From NCBI GenBank assembly GCA_022984795.1, contig JALIHJ010000020.1:227982-291981 (forward strand): DNA of 64,000 nucleotides. Reading direction: 5' to 3'. A program made the translations under genes and the position numbers. Within the stretch, counting starts at the first letter, position 1; each line of letters starts with the position of its first letter. The notes under the pieces were generated by a model. That model did no database searches. It was not told the DNA's origin and saw nothing but the letters and a program-made list of their open reading frames with translations. The DNA is from Fabrea salina (lineage: Eukaryota > Ciliophora > Heterotrichea > Heterotrichida > Fabreidae). Below, in pieces: positions 28,340-38,261 of the stretch.

Positions 28340-29743
28340 ATGTTTTCTGAAAAAGAGGCAAGTTTTTCCAGGAGTCCTGGCAGAAAGACTCGTTGTAGCA
28401 GTTCGCTTTCAGGAAACCCAAGACTGCAAGGTGCCCTTTCGCCAACCAAGTACATGTACTTAAACATAAAGCCCAGGAACTCTTACAAACTTCCTCCAAC
28501 GAACAAAGTAATAGCTCACTCAAACTCCCAACACGAAGGACTAGGTCCTGGTTATTACTCAAACATTTCCACAAAAGAGTCGGGTGGTTTCCAGTTTTCT
28601 ACAGCAGACAGGTTCAAACAAACTCCAGAAGAAAAATGGAAGTACGTTTTAACTCGGCGCAGGAACCTTTCTGAGGAACAAAAGTCAGCTATAAAGCAAA
28701 GAATTGACCAAAACAAAGACCTTTCTAAGTATTCCTACCAAAACAAAATCAGCCACATCCAAGAAAAAAGAAGAAAACGCGAAATCAGAAGCCAAATCAA
28801 CCGGGAAACCCGCAAAAAAATACTTGAGTACATCAAAGAACAAAAAGAACTTAAGTACTTGGAGAAGATGAAGAAACACCACTACCGGTCTCTCAAAGAC
28901 AACTTCAGCAAGGTTGCTAAGGGCTGGCTTAGCTTGCACATGCTGTTTGGGTGTGCTAAAAATATTAAAGTAGCTATAAAGTGCAAAAAAGAACTCAAAG
29001 CCAGAACATCCAAGTCTATCCGGTGGTTGTTCTGGACTTCAAGGGCAATCGGGAGGATGGTTATTATTTCCAAACAAGTAAAAAGGAACAGAGCTATAAG
29101 GGCTATAAAGCCCTGGCTCAAGAGGTACGCTTTAAGGTGGCTTGAAGGAAAAAAGGACTACTTACTCAACAAAATGCTAGGATGCATAGAAAACTCCATG
29201 AGTGCAAAAATAGGTTTGAAGCTAATGGTAAGCTGGAGACAAAGGCTCCTTTTCATCCAAAGACAACTAAGACAAGCCCTTGTGTCAAAAAGCCTTTTGT
29301 ACGAGATACTTATTAACAGGTGGAGTGGAGCCGAAGCTGAAATGGTGCAAAGTCGTCCCCAGTCAAAGCAAAAGAAGAGAAAGAGAAACAGCACTTCCCC
29401 TATGCGCCTAAGCAACCCCGAAACTCCTAAAGAAGTTAAAAAACTTTACTTACGTGAAGAAATCCGCAAAGAAGTCAAAAAGTACCACTTAGAAATGAAC
29501 AAATACAAAAAAGAGTGCGAAAAAATTGAAAACCAACTTTTTAAAGAAGGAAACATAAGTGAAAACACCATAACTAAGTACTTACCTTCCAGACCTACGC
29601 CTCCTAAGATCTTGTCTCTGCTAGACACTGACAGAATAAAGATTCTTGCGTCAGAAGCTGGAAAAGAAAGACACCGCTGGAGGCAGTTGCTAGAAACACA
29701 AGAAACCAAAACTTCTAGCTTTTCCAAAATAACTAACCAGTAA
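28340..29743 (+). CDS. Large basic coiled-coil protein with a GPGYY motif
   Basis: The 467-residue protein opens with a Ser/Arg-rich segment containing LGPGYYSNIS near residue 69, similar to a PG-rich repeat, and LSPTKYMYLNI. From ~90 on it is very basic and helical, with long Lys/Arg/Glu coiled stretches (~98-190 and ~370-400) and a middle part rich in Trp and Arg. No enzyme motif is visible. A cytoskeletal, possibly microtubule-binding role is a guess from composition. The start is 13 bases from that of DPM3 on the other strand. Confidence 0.68.
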   Translation: MFSEKEASFSRSPGRKTRCSSSLSGNPRLQGALSPTKYMYLNIKPRNSYKLPPTNKVIAHSNSQHEGLGPGYYSNISTKESGGFQFSTADRFKQTPEEKWKYVLTRRRNLSEEQKSAIKQRIDQNKDLSKYSYQNKISHIQEKRRKREIRSQINRETRKKILEYIKEQKELKYLEKMKKHHYRSLKDNFSKVAKGWLSLHMLFGCAKNIKVAIKCKKELKARTSKSIRWLFWTSRAIGRMVIISKQVKRNRAIRAIKPWLKRYALRWLEGKKDYLLNKMLGCIENSMSAKIGLKLMVSWRQRLLFIQRQLRQALVSKSLLYEILINRWSGAEAEMVQSRPQSKQKKRKRNSTSPMRLSNPETPKEVKKLYLREEIRKEVKKYHLEMNKYKKECEKIENQLFKEGNISENTITKYLPSRPTPPKILSLLDTDRIKILASEAGKERHRWRQLLETQETKTSSFSKITNQ

Positions 29744-29748
29744 TAAAT

Positions 29749-30015
29749 ATGAGACTAGTAGACAAAATCTGGAGGAAGTGGATGAGTCTTCCAGGCCCTC
29801 AGAGGAACCACTACAGGCACACTGCTTACTGGGCTTCCTTGTACTTAGTTTTGTTCCCAGGAATTCTTTGGTATTTCCTAATAAAAGTGTACGATTTAAA
29901 AACAGAGTCCCTTATAAAGACTTCCATGCCCGAAGAAGTAAACGACTCCAACTTCAACAAGTGGCTGGCTAAACAACACGCTGAAGGAAGGTTCTTAGAC
30001 GAAAAGTTTAGATAA
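29749..30015 (+). CDS. Small single-span membrane protein
   Basis: This 88-residue product has one hydrophobic segment (ASLYLVLFPGILWYFLIKVY, about residues 29-48) between a basic N-terminus (KIWRKWMSLPGPQRNHYRH) and a charged C-terminal tail. The size and layout resemble accessory subunits of mitochondrial inner-membrane complexes, but no family is recognised. It starts five bases after the previous stop, in an AATAAATATG context. Confidence 0.6.
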   Translation: MRLVDKIWRKWMSLPGPQRNHYRHTAYWASLYLVLFPGILWYFLIKVYDLKTESLIKTSMPEEVNDSNFNKWLAKQHAEGRFLDEKFR

Positions 30016-30102
30016 TTATAAAAATGCACTTCACTTGTGGTATGGAAGTCCTGACCCACCTCATCAGTGCTTAAACTAAAAGCTTTAGCATTAAAGCTAA
30101 CA
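30016..30102. other. Spacer with a 16-codon open frame and a weak hairpin
   Basis: This 87-base gap is longer than most in the window. It holds a complete ATG-to-TAA frame of 16 codons beginning at about 30024 and short complementary arms (GCACT and AGTGC) around 30026 and 30069. Neither is convincing as a gene. It probably contains the promoter and 5' leader of the 30103 gene; the small frame could act as an upstream ORF. Confidence 0.4.
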
Positions 30103-30540
30103 ATGGAACATAAGTTAACTACTGAACTCCTTAAGGTTTACAAAAGTGCCCACAGCGCCAGTTCGCTTCTGGAAGAGCACAACCGAACAGCTGAAGAGTA
30201 CCTAGAGTCTATCCAAAACACACTGAAGTTCTTGCCCTTCAACTTCTCGCAACTCAACATCCAGCTGCCCAACCAAGAAGCTGTAGTTGAGGCACTTCAG
30301 TGCAAAACTGCTTTTAGACTAGAAAAGTTAGTAGCTAAGTTCAGGGAGTTCATCTGTGCCATGGAAAAACAACTTTCACTTGTACAAAGAAAACTAGAAG
30401 AGTTTGCTAAAAAGTCCTCCAAAAAACCCGAACACGCTTTAGCTTACGAAAAACTCCAGAAGCTACACCACCGCTCACAAGAAGCACTTGAAAAGCACTA
30501 TAAGTCCCTGGAAGAATTAAGGTATTTTAGCTATGTATAG
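30103..30540 (+). CDS. Small helical protein of unknown function
   Basis: The first ATG in frame (30103, MEHKLTTELLKVYK) gives 145 residues. Upstream codons are open only from a GTG and have no support. The sequence is nearly all helical, with likely coiled coils at ~15-45 and ~80-135 and a central Pro/Asn segment. No domain is recognised. The last ten bases overlap the end of the convergent Cys-rich gene. Confidence 0.6.
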   Translation: MEHKLTTELLKVYKSAHSASSLLEEHNRTAEEYLESIQNTLKFLPFNFSQLNIQLPNQEAVVEALQCKTAFRLEKLVAKFREFICAMEKQLSLVQRKLEEFAKKSSKKPEHALAYEKLQKLHHRSQEALEKHYKSLEELRYFSYV

Positions 30541-31565
30541 TTCCTTATTATAGTTTTGTTGAAGAGACCTAAGTCTGCAGCACACTCGTCCAGCACTCCT
30601 GTGTGGTACACTTCCCAGTAGAGTTTTTTCTTAAACAGTTGTTTGGCGTATTCATAAGTCTTTTTGTCTATTATGTTGCAGAAAAACAGAGTGTCGAAGT
30701 CGAAAGAATGCACTTTCGACCCAGAACAGTAAGTGTTGCTGTAATCAAGTTTGTCCAGGATTTCAAGAATCACTGGGTCCTTTTTGCTAAAAGCCAAGTC
30801 AATCGAGCAGTATCCCCTTCCAGTCCCATCTCCTCCACACACACACTTGTGGTAACCAAACTGCTTGCCGCTCCAGTAAGCGTGGAACAAGCACCAGTTT
30901 CCTATTGTGCACTCGTAAGGGTACTCAAGTTCCACAGGGAAGTCTCTTACTTCCCATATAGTGACTTTGTCGCAAATTCCTTGGTAAGCCACACTGCTTT
31001 TGCAAAAGTCGCCACTAGAGCTCCTTTCTCCCAGTTCTTTGCTGAAGTACTCAGTACAGACTTCTGAGTCACAACCTAACCCAATAGAGCACTCCTCGCT
31101 TTGAGTGCACTTTTCTCCTTCTAGCTTGGTTTTTTGGCAAGTCTTTTCCGAGCAGTAAAAGTCAGGCAGACAGTCTTCACTTGCACTGCAAGCTTTTCCT
31201 TCACTGAACCCAACACATATTGGCACCTGGCACTCTCCTGAAGCACAGTCGGAGTCTTTGCAGCATTCATGTGGAGAGCCAGGCCTAGCCAAATACTCTT
31301 CACAAGAAGAAGGTTCAGTGACTTGCAGCTCAGAGCAGGTAGTGTTGGTCCACTGCTTTTTCCAAGAAAAGCCCAACTGAGCGTAGTTGTTGTTGAAATT
31401 GCACCCAAAACCTTCAGGACACTTGCTCACCAGCACTGACTTTGTAGGTTCTTGAACAAGAACACAAGTGTCTGACTGCTCAGGGTTGCAGGAAATAAAG
31501 TGGCAGTCTTCAAACAACAGTCCTACTGCACTCTGGCATAAAGCTACCAGAAGAATCCCAAACAT
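30531..31565 (-). CDS. Secreted cysteine-rich protein
   Basis: The 344-residue product begins with a signal peptide (MFGILLVALCQSAVGLLFE) and contains about 30 cysteines. Residues ~95-170 carry closely spaced Cys pairs (ECCKDSDCASGEC, ACSASEDCLPDFYCSEKTC, KCTQSEECSIGLGCDSEVC) like the short disulphide repeats of ciliate secreted or surface proteins. Potential N-glycosylation sites (NTT, NKT) are present. There is no membrane anchor, so secretion is likely. I cannot name a family; the sequence does not suggest an enzyme. Confidence 0.75.
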   Translation of the reverse strand: MFGILLVALCQSAVGLLFEDCHFISCNPEQSDTCVLVQEPTKSVLVSKCPEGFGCNFNNNYAQLGFSWKKQWTNTTCSELQVTEPSSCEEYLARPGSPHECCKDSDCASGECQVPICVGFSEGKACSASEDCLPDFYCSEKTCQKTKLEGEKCTQSEECSIGLGCDSEVCTEYFSKELGERSSSGDFCKSSVAYQGICDKVTIWEVRDFPVELEYPYECTIGNWCLFHAYWSGKQFGYHKCVCGGDGTGRGYCSIDLAFSKKDPVILEILDKLDYSNTYCSGSKVHSFDFDTLFFCNIIDKKTYEYAKQLFKKKLYWEVYHTGVLDECAADLGLFNKTIIRNYT

Positions 31566-31595
31566 TACAAATTTAGTAGGAATTAAGTAATAAAA

Positions 31596-32807
31596 ATGAG
31601 CAGTGAAAACTCCTATCGCTCACAAAGCCCAGAAGGAGCTGAAGACTTTCCCTTGATTTTGGAAGTTCCGGAGAACCTAGTTCGCTGCTTCACAGAAAAA
31701 GAAGTAACACAGAGAATTGTTGAAGAAAGCAAAGTCGAAGGAATACGACTAGCAGATTCTCCTGGGTACACTATTATGATAATAGACGCCTTTGAAATTC
31801 CCAAAAAGATGCACGCCCTCCAGCAAGTCCTGGAGGAGTTCTCCCTCAACGACTACGATATCAAATCGCAAGGAATCACCATCCGCATTCCCACGCACAT
31901 GGTTTCTTTGTTGATTGGTCGCCACGGTTCGCAGATCAAACAGTTCCAAGACAGGAGCTTCACTGACATTTCTGTGCTTGAAAAACGCCCCCAACTCGAG
32001 CACCGCCAAATTAAAGTTAAAGGAGCGCAAATGGACATAATTACAGCTGTGGAAAGCATCCAGGGCCTTATTAAAGACAGGTTCAACAGTGCTGAGTTCA
32101 AAAACCCCACTCGCGAAAAGTCTTACGTTCAGTTTATAGTGCCTAACAACTCAGTGGGAGTGCTTATTGGCAAAGCTGGGAACTTCACCAAAAACATGAA
32201 AACTGACTTCAACGTAGAAATAAAAGTGCTGAGAGGCGACGGAAGGAACGCAAGTGAGCACGAGCACATAGCAGTAAGGACTAAGTAGATTATGTCAGGT
32301 AGGCAAGACGACTGTTCAGAAGCCCTGCCGAGGTTCGTGAGGAAAATGCAAGAAGCTTGTCCTGAAGGGTCTCTGAAACTCATTCTTTCCCGGAAACTTT
32401 CTTACTCAGACTTCAGGTACATTGAGTCCAAAACCCGGACAGAACTGAAACTGGAAGGGGAAGTGCTGAGTGTTGAGGGGTCTGAAAGGGGGCAAAGAGA
32501 AGCTGTGATGGAAGTGCTGAAAATGAAGGGACGCAAAAGGTCCAGGTCTCCTCGGGAAGAAAGAGTGACTACTAGTGTGACAGTGCCTGACTCAATGGTG
32601 GCTAGGTTGATAGGGCGCAAAGGAGACCATGTAAGGGTGATGATGGATAAAAGTGGGTGTTCTATTACTTTCCACAAAAAACCAGAAGGAGTCAAGACCC
32701 CTGAGGGTGAAATAGGTCGGTTATGCACTTTGAGGGGAACTACTTTTGCGATTTCTGTTGCCGTGAAAACACTGCTGGAGGAAATTAATAAACTTGAGAG
32801 GGATTAA
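31596..32807 (+). CDS. Multi-KH-domain RNA-binding protein, two exons
   Basis: Two open frames, 31596-32288 and 32292-32807, lie in the same phase, separated by one TAG. Removing the 15 bases 32274-32288 gives one 398-residue protein. The join rebuilds a complete KH domain: exon 1 ends EHEHIA and exon 2 continues IMSGRQDDCSEAL. KH cores with GxxG loops are at LIGRHGSQ (~residue 108), LIGKAGNF (~192) and LIGRKGDH (~333); less typical KH-like segments lie at ~25-85 and ~245-295. Such proteins bind single-stranded RNA in mRNA control. Without splicing the third KH fold would be cut. Confidence 0.88.
32274..32288 (+). other. 15-base intron
   Basis: The sequence is GTAAGGACTAAGTAG. It lies in phase 0 inside a KH domain. 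Excision joins GCA to ATT and restores the domain; retention places its own TAG in frame. Confidence 0.9.
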
Positions 32808-32879
32808 TCTGTAGGGTTTTTTGGGATATTGTGCTTCTTGTGGTTCTTATAAAGGGAATGGATCTAATAATGCTAAACT

Positions 32880-33305
32880 ATGGGAACTACAGAAAAATTA
32901 ACCAAAATGTCAGAAAACCATGAAGAAGGCCAGTGGGGGTTTAATCTTTTGTCCTTTTACAAAGCACCTTTGACTTTCTTTTGGGCATGCATTGTGCCCC
33001 TTGGAATTCCTTGTTTGCAAGCTGAAGCAGCCAAGTTGGCTATTGAAAAAGAAACTCGTCCTGGGTGTAAAGCTTTCACCAGGACTTTTTTCCTATGCTG
33101 CGTAGGGATGGGCATTAACAGGTCAAAAGTCAGAGAAAATTTCCATATCGAAGGAGGAGTCTGTTGGGACATTTTTTTGAGTTGTGTGTGTCCTTGCTGC
33201 ACTACAGTGCAGGAGTGGCGGGAAGTCATGGTCCAAAAGAACTTCAAGGACGACGAACCTATTTGGAGGGCCAGGAAGGGCTACGCCAGAGCTGAAGCTA
33301 CTTAG
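32880..33305 (+). CDS. PLAC8-family cysteine-rich protein
   Basis: The 141-residue protein has the PLAC8 (DUF614) arrangement: a short hydrophobic opening (PLTFFWACIVPLGIPCLQAE), a middle Cys pair (FFLCCVGMGI), and the strongly conserved-looking LSCVCPCCTTVQEWREV near the C-terminus. Family members are membrane-associated and take part in cell size, metal handling or lipid regulation in different lineages; the role here is open. 72 bases of AT-rich sequence separate it from the KH gene. Confidence 0.8.
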   Translation: MGTTEKLTKMSENHEEGQWGFNLLSFYKAPLTFFWACIVPLGIPCLQAEAAKLAIEKETRPGCKAFTRTFFLCCVGMGINRSKVRENFHIEGGVCWDIFLSCVCPCCTTVQEWREVMVQKNFKDDEPIWRARKGYARAEAT

Positions 33306-33334
33306 TAACTAGATTATACATAAGCTTATACTTA

Positions 33335-33754
33335 TTAGTGAGTTTCTTTGATTTCTGGCATTTGAGGAACCCTGTACTTTTCAAACAGAGGCCCCATGTG
33401 GTTTTCTAAGTTCAAAGAAAACTTTTCGTCGAAGTGGTAGGGAGAATTGGAATTCAGGGCTTTGCTCAGATCTAGTTCAATTAGTCTGGAGTGCAGATTT
33501 ACAAGTCCCGATAAAGCTTTGGTGTTTTTGTAGTTGAGGTTTTCTAGTTCATCAAAAAGGTCCTTTTTGCTGGTGGGCGAAAGTGAATAGGCCTCTTTAA
33601 ACCTCAGCTGGGAAGGCTGGCTTTTTTTAGTAGGACTTTTGGAACTTGAATTATTGAGCAAAGAATTCCTTCTAGAGCCTGAGTGTTTGCTTTGTCTTTT
33701 TTGGTTTTTCTTTGATAAGTAAACTGCTTTTAGTCTACCGATGTTATTTGGCAT
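33335..33754 (-). CDS. Basic protein of unknown function
   Basis: The 139-residue frame has a very basic, Ser-rich first half (KKNQKRQSKHSGSRRNS) and a more regular second half with a helix (~65-100). No domain is recognised. It begins six bases after the stop of the GCFC-like gene on the same strand. Confidence 0.55.
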   Translation of the reverse strand: MPNNIGRLKAVYLSKKNQKRQSKHSGSRRNSLLNNSSSKSPTKKSQPSQLRFKEAYSLSPTSKKDLFDELENLNYKNTKALSGLVNLHSRLIELDLSKALNSNSPYHFDEKFSLNLENHMGPLFEKYRVPQMPEIKETH

Positions 33755-33760
33755 TTCTTT

Positions 33761-35191
33761 TTAATTATTAAACAGCTTAGCTGCTGAGTTTAAGTCAGCG
33801 TCTTCGTGCAAGTAAGCCCAACTAACTAAGGGCCGCACACTGCTCAAGAACTCACAGCTGAAAATGGGTTCCGACAAGTTCCTTACTCTGAATAAAACCT
33901 GAAAAGCCTCCGCGGTACTTAACTTTTGGAGCTCAGGAAGAACTCCTTTGAGCAGTACAACTGAACCACTTTGGATTAGTTGCTTTTTAGGCAGTATCTC
34001 GTGCCAAGCTAAAATGTTGCAGTAGAGTTTAAGGGACTTTTCGATAAAGTTAGAGTTCCTGGGGAGTTCTAGCAAAAACTCACAGTACTCCATGTGCTTT
34101 TGGAAAACTCTAGACTTGTCTTGCAGGAACTCGTCTAAGTCTTTTACTGCCTTCAAGCACTGGCTGTTGTTTGTTATGCTCAAAGGACAGTAGTTGTCTA
34201 TTAAAAGCGGGAACCTTTTTTCCAGAACATTTTGTAAAGTGCTTTGCAACACAGTTGTGTGTGCTTCTAAGGCTTTAACTGCTGGAAGGTCCTTAATGCT
34301 TCCTGCAATAAGTGTGTAAGTTAGAGTTTCTAACTCCAAAAAGAACTTAAGTATTTCACTGAGAACCGATTCTGCTTGGAACTTAAAGTAACTTTCAGAG
34401 TTGGTTGTTTTCCAACTAAAGAAGTGCTTAAGTATGTACTCCAAGGAGTAAAAGTGTTCATCAGTGTCCTCAAAAACATAATTGTAAACTTCAGACAACT
34501 CAGGCAAAGTGTTGACTTGGGGCGGTTGTGGAGTGCTTTGGCCCAGAAGATGAGCAGTCCACTTTGCTTTGTAGTACTTCTCTATGCACTTAGAGTTTTC
34601 TTGAATGCTTTGGTCAACAATTTCTTGGATTTCTTTGAGAAGTGGAAGTTTTTTCTGCAAGCAGTCAAGAACGCCACCCAAAAATTCTTTGACTTCTTCA
34701 GTGTTTATGAGTTTTTCAGTGGCTTCCATGCTTTTCTTCTCTAGCATCTGAATGTTGGAGTAAGTTTGGGTCTTTAGGTCTTCAAGGGCTTTAAGACGTT
34801 CCTGGCTGCTTTGGGAAGCTTCGCCCAAAGAACACTCTGTGGAGTGGAGGTATTCAAGTAAGTCCTCTAGCGACTTGGGAGTGATGGCTTTGTGGTATTC
34901 CTTGACACTCGACTTGCTAGTGAAAGTGCCTCTTTTGATTCTGTCTTGAGTCCACTCAATTACTTCAGGTCCTTCTGAGCAAACTAGGTTTTCAATCTCA
35001 CTTTTCATCTGCTCATTGATTGTAGGCTGGGTAGTTTCTTTTTCGAGTTCAGAGTACTTTCCCCCTACTAAGGGTTGTTCAATCCACCTGTTCTTGCGTT
35101 TTTTGGGTACTTTTTGGACTGGGAGAACATGGTCTTCAGTGTTGGGGTTGTTTATAGTTACTTTGTTCTTTTTCTGCAGTTTTCTGAACAT
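33761..35191 (-). CDS. GCFC/PAXBP1-like nuclear protein (tentative)
   Basis: The 476-residue protein has a basic N-terminus, then EVIEWTQDRIKRGTF near residue 78, which resembles the 'W...QIRKGV' element of GCFC2/PAXBP1, then a coiled coil (~110-210) and a helical C-terminal domain (~235-470) containing RFPLLIDNYCPLS and KLYCNILAWHEILP. These features fit the GCF C-terminal-like domain of spliceosome-associated factors. The match is partial and the assignment is tentative. The gene is preceded by a 123-base spacer. Confidence 0.6.
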   Translation of the reverse strand: MFRKLQKKNKVTINNPNTEDHVLPVQKVPKKRKNRWIEQPLVGGKYSELEKETTQPTINEQMKSEIENLVCSEGPEVIEWTQDRIKRGTFTSKSSVKEYHKAITPKSLEDLLEYLHSTECSLGEASQSSQERLKALEDLKTQTYSNIQMLEKKSMEATEKLINTEEVKEFLGGVLDCLQKKLPLLKEIQEIVDQSIQENSKCIEKYYKAKWTAHLLGQSTPQPPQVNTLPELSEVYNYVFEDTDEHFYSLEYILKHFFSWKTTNSESYFKFQAESVLSEILKFFLELETLTYTLIAGSIKDLPAVKALEAHTTVLQSTLQNVLEKRFPLLIDNYCPLSITNNSQCLKAVKDLDEFLQDKSRVFQKHMEYCEFLLELPRNSNFIEKSLKLYCNILAWHEILPKKQLIQSGSVVLLKGVLPELQKLSTAEAFQVLFRVRNLSEPIFSCEFLSSVRPLVSWAYLHEDADLNSAAKLFNN

Positions 35192-35314
35192 AAAATTATA
35201 GTGTATCTATTTTCAGTCAGAGTTTAAATTGAACCTGAGTAAAGTGTTTTTTCAACAATCAGGTAAAAATAGATTATTTGAACGTGGTCCAATAATTAGT
35301 TAAATAGGGAGTTT
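35192..35314. other. AT-rich spacer, likely promoter of the GCFC-like gene
   Basis: These 123 bases lie between the start of the minus-strand GCFC-like gene and the stop of the membrane-protein gene upstream on the same strand. They are very AT-rich, with no conserved frame, and are one of the longer spacers before the subtelomere. Confidence 0.55.
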
Positions 35315-36001
35315 TTAATTAGGAGTGTAATCAATTAAGAAGAAATTGATATAAGAACAACTAGGGCCTATGCTGTAACTCAAACCTAACTCAGTTAGTT
35401 GGTTCTTTTTTTCAGCAAGCAGTTGGCCAACTGAGTCCTCTAGTTTTTTCATGTATTTTTTAATCAGTGAGATGTACGAAACATACATAGACAAGGGCAA
35501 CACCAGCCCAAGCAAACTGACCAAAGGAAACTTATCCATCACCAATTCCAAAACAAACCCTATTGCACAAATAACCAAAGAAACCAGCACTAGCAGGACC
35601 AAAACTAACCTGAAGACCTTCGGAGTTGTTAAAACTGAGCTGAGTTTTGAAGAAGTTTCTTCACATATTCCTTCAAGCAGCTTTTTGTCCACTTTAGTAC
35701 TTAAAAAAGAATTAGGGTTCCAGTTTAAATAAAGGTCACTCTCCAAGACTATTGGGACTTTCCTTCCACAAAGTGACTCGTTCACGAGTATTTCGTAAAA
35801 GTAATCTGTAACAGCAACTGCTTGGAAGTCTTTAGTTGAAGGAACCTTTACGAACTTAAAGTCAAAAGGAATTCCACAGAACTTAGTTCTTTGGTTGTTC
35901 CACTCTAGTTCAGGACTTTCTCGGAGTTCAAGTTGTGAGGAAACAGCCAAATTTTGTTCTGGGAAGTAACCATCTTCAGGAACCTCAGGTATGGTTTTCA
36001 T
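35315..36001 (-). CDS. Two-span membrane protein of unknown function
   Basis: The 228-residue protein has a soluble N-terminal ~125 residues and two adjacent hydrophobic segments (~130-155, LVLVLLVLVSLVICAIGFVL; ~158-182), then a short helical tail. The hairpin layout suggests an ER or endomembrane protein. No family is recognised. It starts five bases after the kinesin-2 stop on the same strand. Confidence 0.65.
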   Translation of the reverse strand: MKTIPEVPEDGYFPEQNLAVSSQLELRESPELEWNNQRTKFCGIPFDFKFVKVPSTKDFQAVAVTDYFYEILVNESLCGRKVPIVLESDLYLNWNPNSFLSTKVDKKLLEGICEETSSKLSSVLTTPKVFRLVLVLLVLVSLVICAIGFVLELVMDKFPLVSLLGLVLPLSMYVSYISLIKKYMKKLEDSVGQLLAEKKNQLTELGLSYSIGPSCSYINFFLIDYTPN

Positions 36002-36006
36002 CTTTA

Positions 36007-38247
36007 TTACTTTTTACTTGTCACGAGACCCCTTGCTTTGGGGAACTGTTCCTGGGCGTTAGGTTTGGGCTCTTTTTGCAAAGCACTCCCAGGTCGTTTG
36101 CGACTGGCTGTGCCTGGACGTTTGGCTGACTTGGCACTGCGGAGTCTCTTTTGTTTTTGGGCTTTAGGGTCGCTTTCTTCACGAACAGCTCCATTTTCAC
36201 TATAAACAAAATAAACGTTGGGGTGGGAGTCCACAGGCATTGCTTGGGACTCAGTGTCGTACTCCTGCAGGATGTTAGCTACTGCGTTTTGGACTCTTTG
36301 TTGCACCATGCCGTCGTACTGCTCAGCGTCTTTTTTGTTTTTCTTTTTGACTGAGCCTGCCATAGGTCCTCGGATGTTGTTGCCTGCAAGGTCTGCTCGG
36401 GGAATCAACCAGTCTTCAGCTTCTTCGGAGTACTGGGCCATGTTTTCGATCCTCATTAGTTCGTCTTGAGGAATGAAGTTGTCCAGCACTAAGTTCTTGA
36501 GTTTGAGTTGTTGGGTCAGAACTGAAATAGTGTCTACTAAGTCTTGTCTTTCCAACTGGAACTCGTGCTGGAGGTCGTTGATTTCTGCCTGTGCTTGTTG
36601 GTACTTAGAAAAGAGTTTTTTGAGTTTCTTGTTTTTGTCTTCAATTTCTTCTTGTTGTGAAGAAAACTGTTGTTCTAAGTTGATGTTATGTTCTTCCTTT
36701 TCTTCGAGTTCTCTTGCTAGTTGGCGTTCTTGTTGGGCCCTCATTTCCAGTTCCATTTTGGCCTTTTGGAGTTCTTGTTCCTGCCTCACAGCTTGTTCCA
36801 TGATTTGGGATCCCTGGACTAACTTTTCTTCCATAGCTTTGAGTTTCTTAACTAGTTTGCTTTGGTTTTCTTTGGCTTTGTTTTGTTCTTCCACGTTTTT
36901 TTGGAGTTCTTCAATCAGTCTGCGTTTTTCGTCTTCAGCTAGGTTTTTTTGGGCTTCTATTTCCTTTTTGCGTTCTTCTACTTCACTCAGAATTCCTTCT
37001 TTTTCCTTAGCAAGTTTTTCTTCGATTTCTTTGATTTTTTCTTTGTCTTCAACTGGAACTACCTTTTCAACCACTTTCGGTTCTCCTGCCTGCAGGATCT
37101 GGCCTCCCATAGACATTTGGTCTGCGTTTATTTGTCCCCCTTGCATCTCCAGTTGTGCTTTCAGTTGCATTATTTCTTCTTGGAACTGTCTCAGCATTGC
37201 GTCTTTCGGGTCTTCGTTGATGTGCGGTTTGCACTGGATGTTTTTCGCCCGGTTGGCGTACCTAAGTGTAGAAATAGTTTCGTCGAAGTTCCAGTCAGCA
37301 GGTCCTATGTTTGCACACATCACTGTCTTGGTGTTGCCTCCTAGGGAGTCTTGCAGCAGTTTCGTGAGTTTGGAGTCTCTGTAGGGAATGTGTGTGGAAC
37401 TCCCGTCTACCAAAGAAGATATAACGTTCCCCAAAGTAAGTAAACTCTTGTTGATGTTAGTAGCTTCTTTAAGACGTTCCCCTGTTGAGCCTGTTTTGCT
37501 TTGCCTTTCACTTCCTGCCAAGTCCACTAAGTTGAGTTTGCCTAACTTGTAGTGGACCATGCCCTTGTCGTCAGTAGCGCTAGTTTCAATAGTGATGCTG
37601 AATATGCAGTGGGAACGCGAAGAGTCCCTGTTCATTTGGGTTTCTCCCACGTGTCTGTTTTTCCTCCCTGCGTCCTGGACTTCTTTGATTTCAGTGATTC
37701 CCTTCACCACAAAGGTAGTTAAGTCCTTCACGTAAAAGCCCTGGTCTGAGTTTTCTTTTACGTCCAACTTGTTTTTGGAGTTCTTTGACAGCAAGTCGTG
37801 GATTTCTTCGTTGTAAATTTCCAAAAAAGAAGCCCTAATTAAGTACTGGGTGTCGGGGTGCTGTTCGATTCCGTAGAATATTTGTTCGAAAGCACGCGGA
37901 GTAATTCCCCTCAACTCCGGAGGGTCGTCTTTTCCCTCCATGGTGAATGTTTTTCCTGTCCCAGTTTGTCCGTAGGCAAAAATAGTTCCGTTATACCCCT
38001 CCAGCACACTTTCCACAATTGGGTAAGCTATTTCGCAGTAGACGTTTTCTTGTTCGACTTCAGGCGGAAAAGCGTAATCAAAAGTAAAAGTCCTGGGAGG
38101 TTCCGAACCTGAACTTTTGGGGTTCGCTACTAGTATTTCTCCGCGTTTCTCGTTCACACTCACGATTCTTTGGCGTCCGTCCTGGATCTCTCCTTTGGAC
38201 AAAGGCCTGCACCTCACTGCTACCTTCACGTTTTCCTTTTTACTCAT
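36007..38247 (-). CDS. Kinesin-2 motor subunit (KIF3-like)
   Basis: The 746-residue protein has an N-terminal motor (residues ~5-345) with [11 protein letters not shown] near 95, [18 protein letters not shown] and [23 protein letters not shown]. The neck [21 protein letters not shown] is diagnostic of the heterotrimeric kinesin-2 family, the anterograde motor of intraflagellar transport. A long coiled coil (~350-600) and a basic Arg/Pro tail ([19 protein letters not shown]) follow. Whether it is the KIF3A-like or KIF3B-like subunit was not resolved. Confidence 0.95.
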   Translation of the reverse strand: MSKKENVKVAVRCRPLSKGEIQDGRQRIVSVNEKRGEILVANPKSSGSEPPRTFTFDYAFPPEVEQENVYCEIAYPIVESVLEGYNGTIFAYGQTGTGKTFTMEGKDDPPELRGITPRAFEQIFYGIEQHPDTQYLIRASFLEIYNEEIHDLLSKNSKNKLDVKENSDQGFYVKDLTTFVVKGITEIKEVQDAGRKNRHVGETQMNRDSSRSHCIFSITIETSATDDKGMVHYKLGKLNLVDLAGSERQSKTGSTGERLKEATNINKSLLTLGNVISSLVDGSSTHIPYRDSKLTKLLQDSLGGNTKTVMCANIGPADWNFDETISTLRYANRAKNIQCKPHINEDPKDAMLRQFQEEIMQLKAQLEMQGGQINADQMSMGGQILQAGEPKVVEKVVPVEDKEKIKEIEEKLAKEKEGILSEVEERKKEIEAQKNLAEDEKRRLIEELQKNVEEQNKAKENQSKLVKKLKAMEEKLVQGSQIMEQAVRQEQELQKAKMELEMRAQQERQLARELEEKEEHNINLEQQFSSQQEEIEDKNKKLKKLFSKYQQAQAEINDLQHEFQLERQDLVDTISVLTQQLKLKNLVLDNFIPQDELMRIENMAQYSEEAEDWLIPRADLAGNNIRGPMAGSVKKKNKKDAEQYDGMVQQRVQNAVANILQEYDTESQAMPVDSHPNVYFVYSENGAVREESDPKAQKQKRLRSAKSAKRPGTASRKRPGSALQKEPKPNAQEQFPKARGLVTSKK

Positions 38248-38261
38248 TTTTATGAAACTTC

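Noticed and set aside
30024-30072. Hammerhead-like core (CTGATGA) on the minus strand
   Set aside because: The following GAAA is missing and the stems cannot form the three-way junction.
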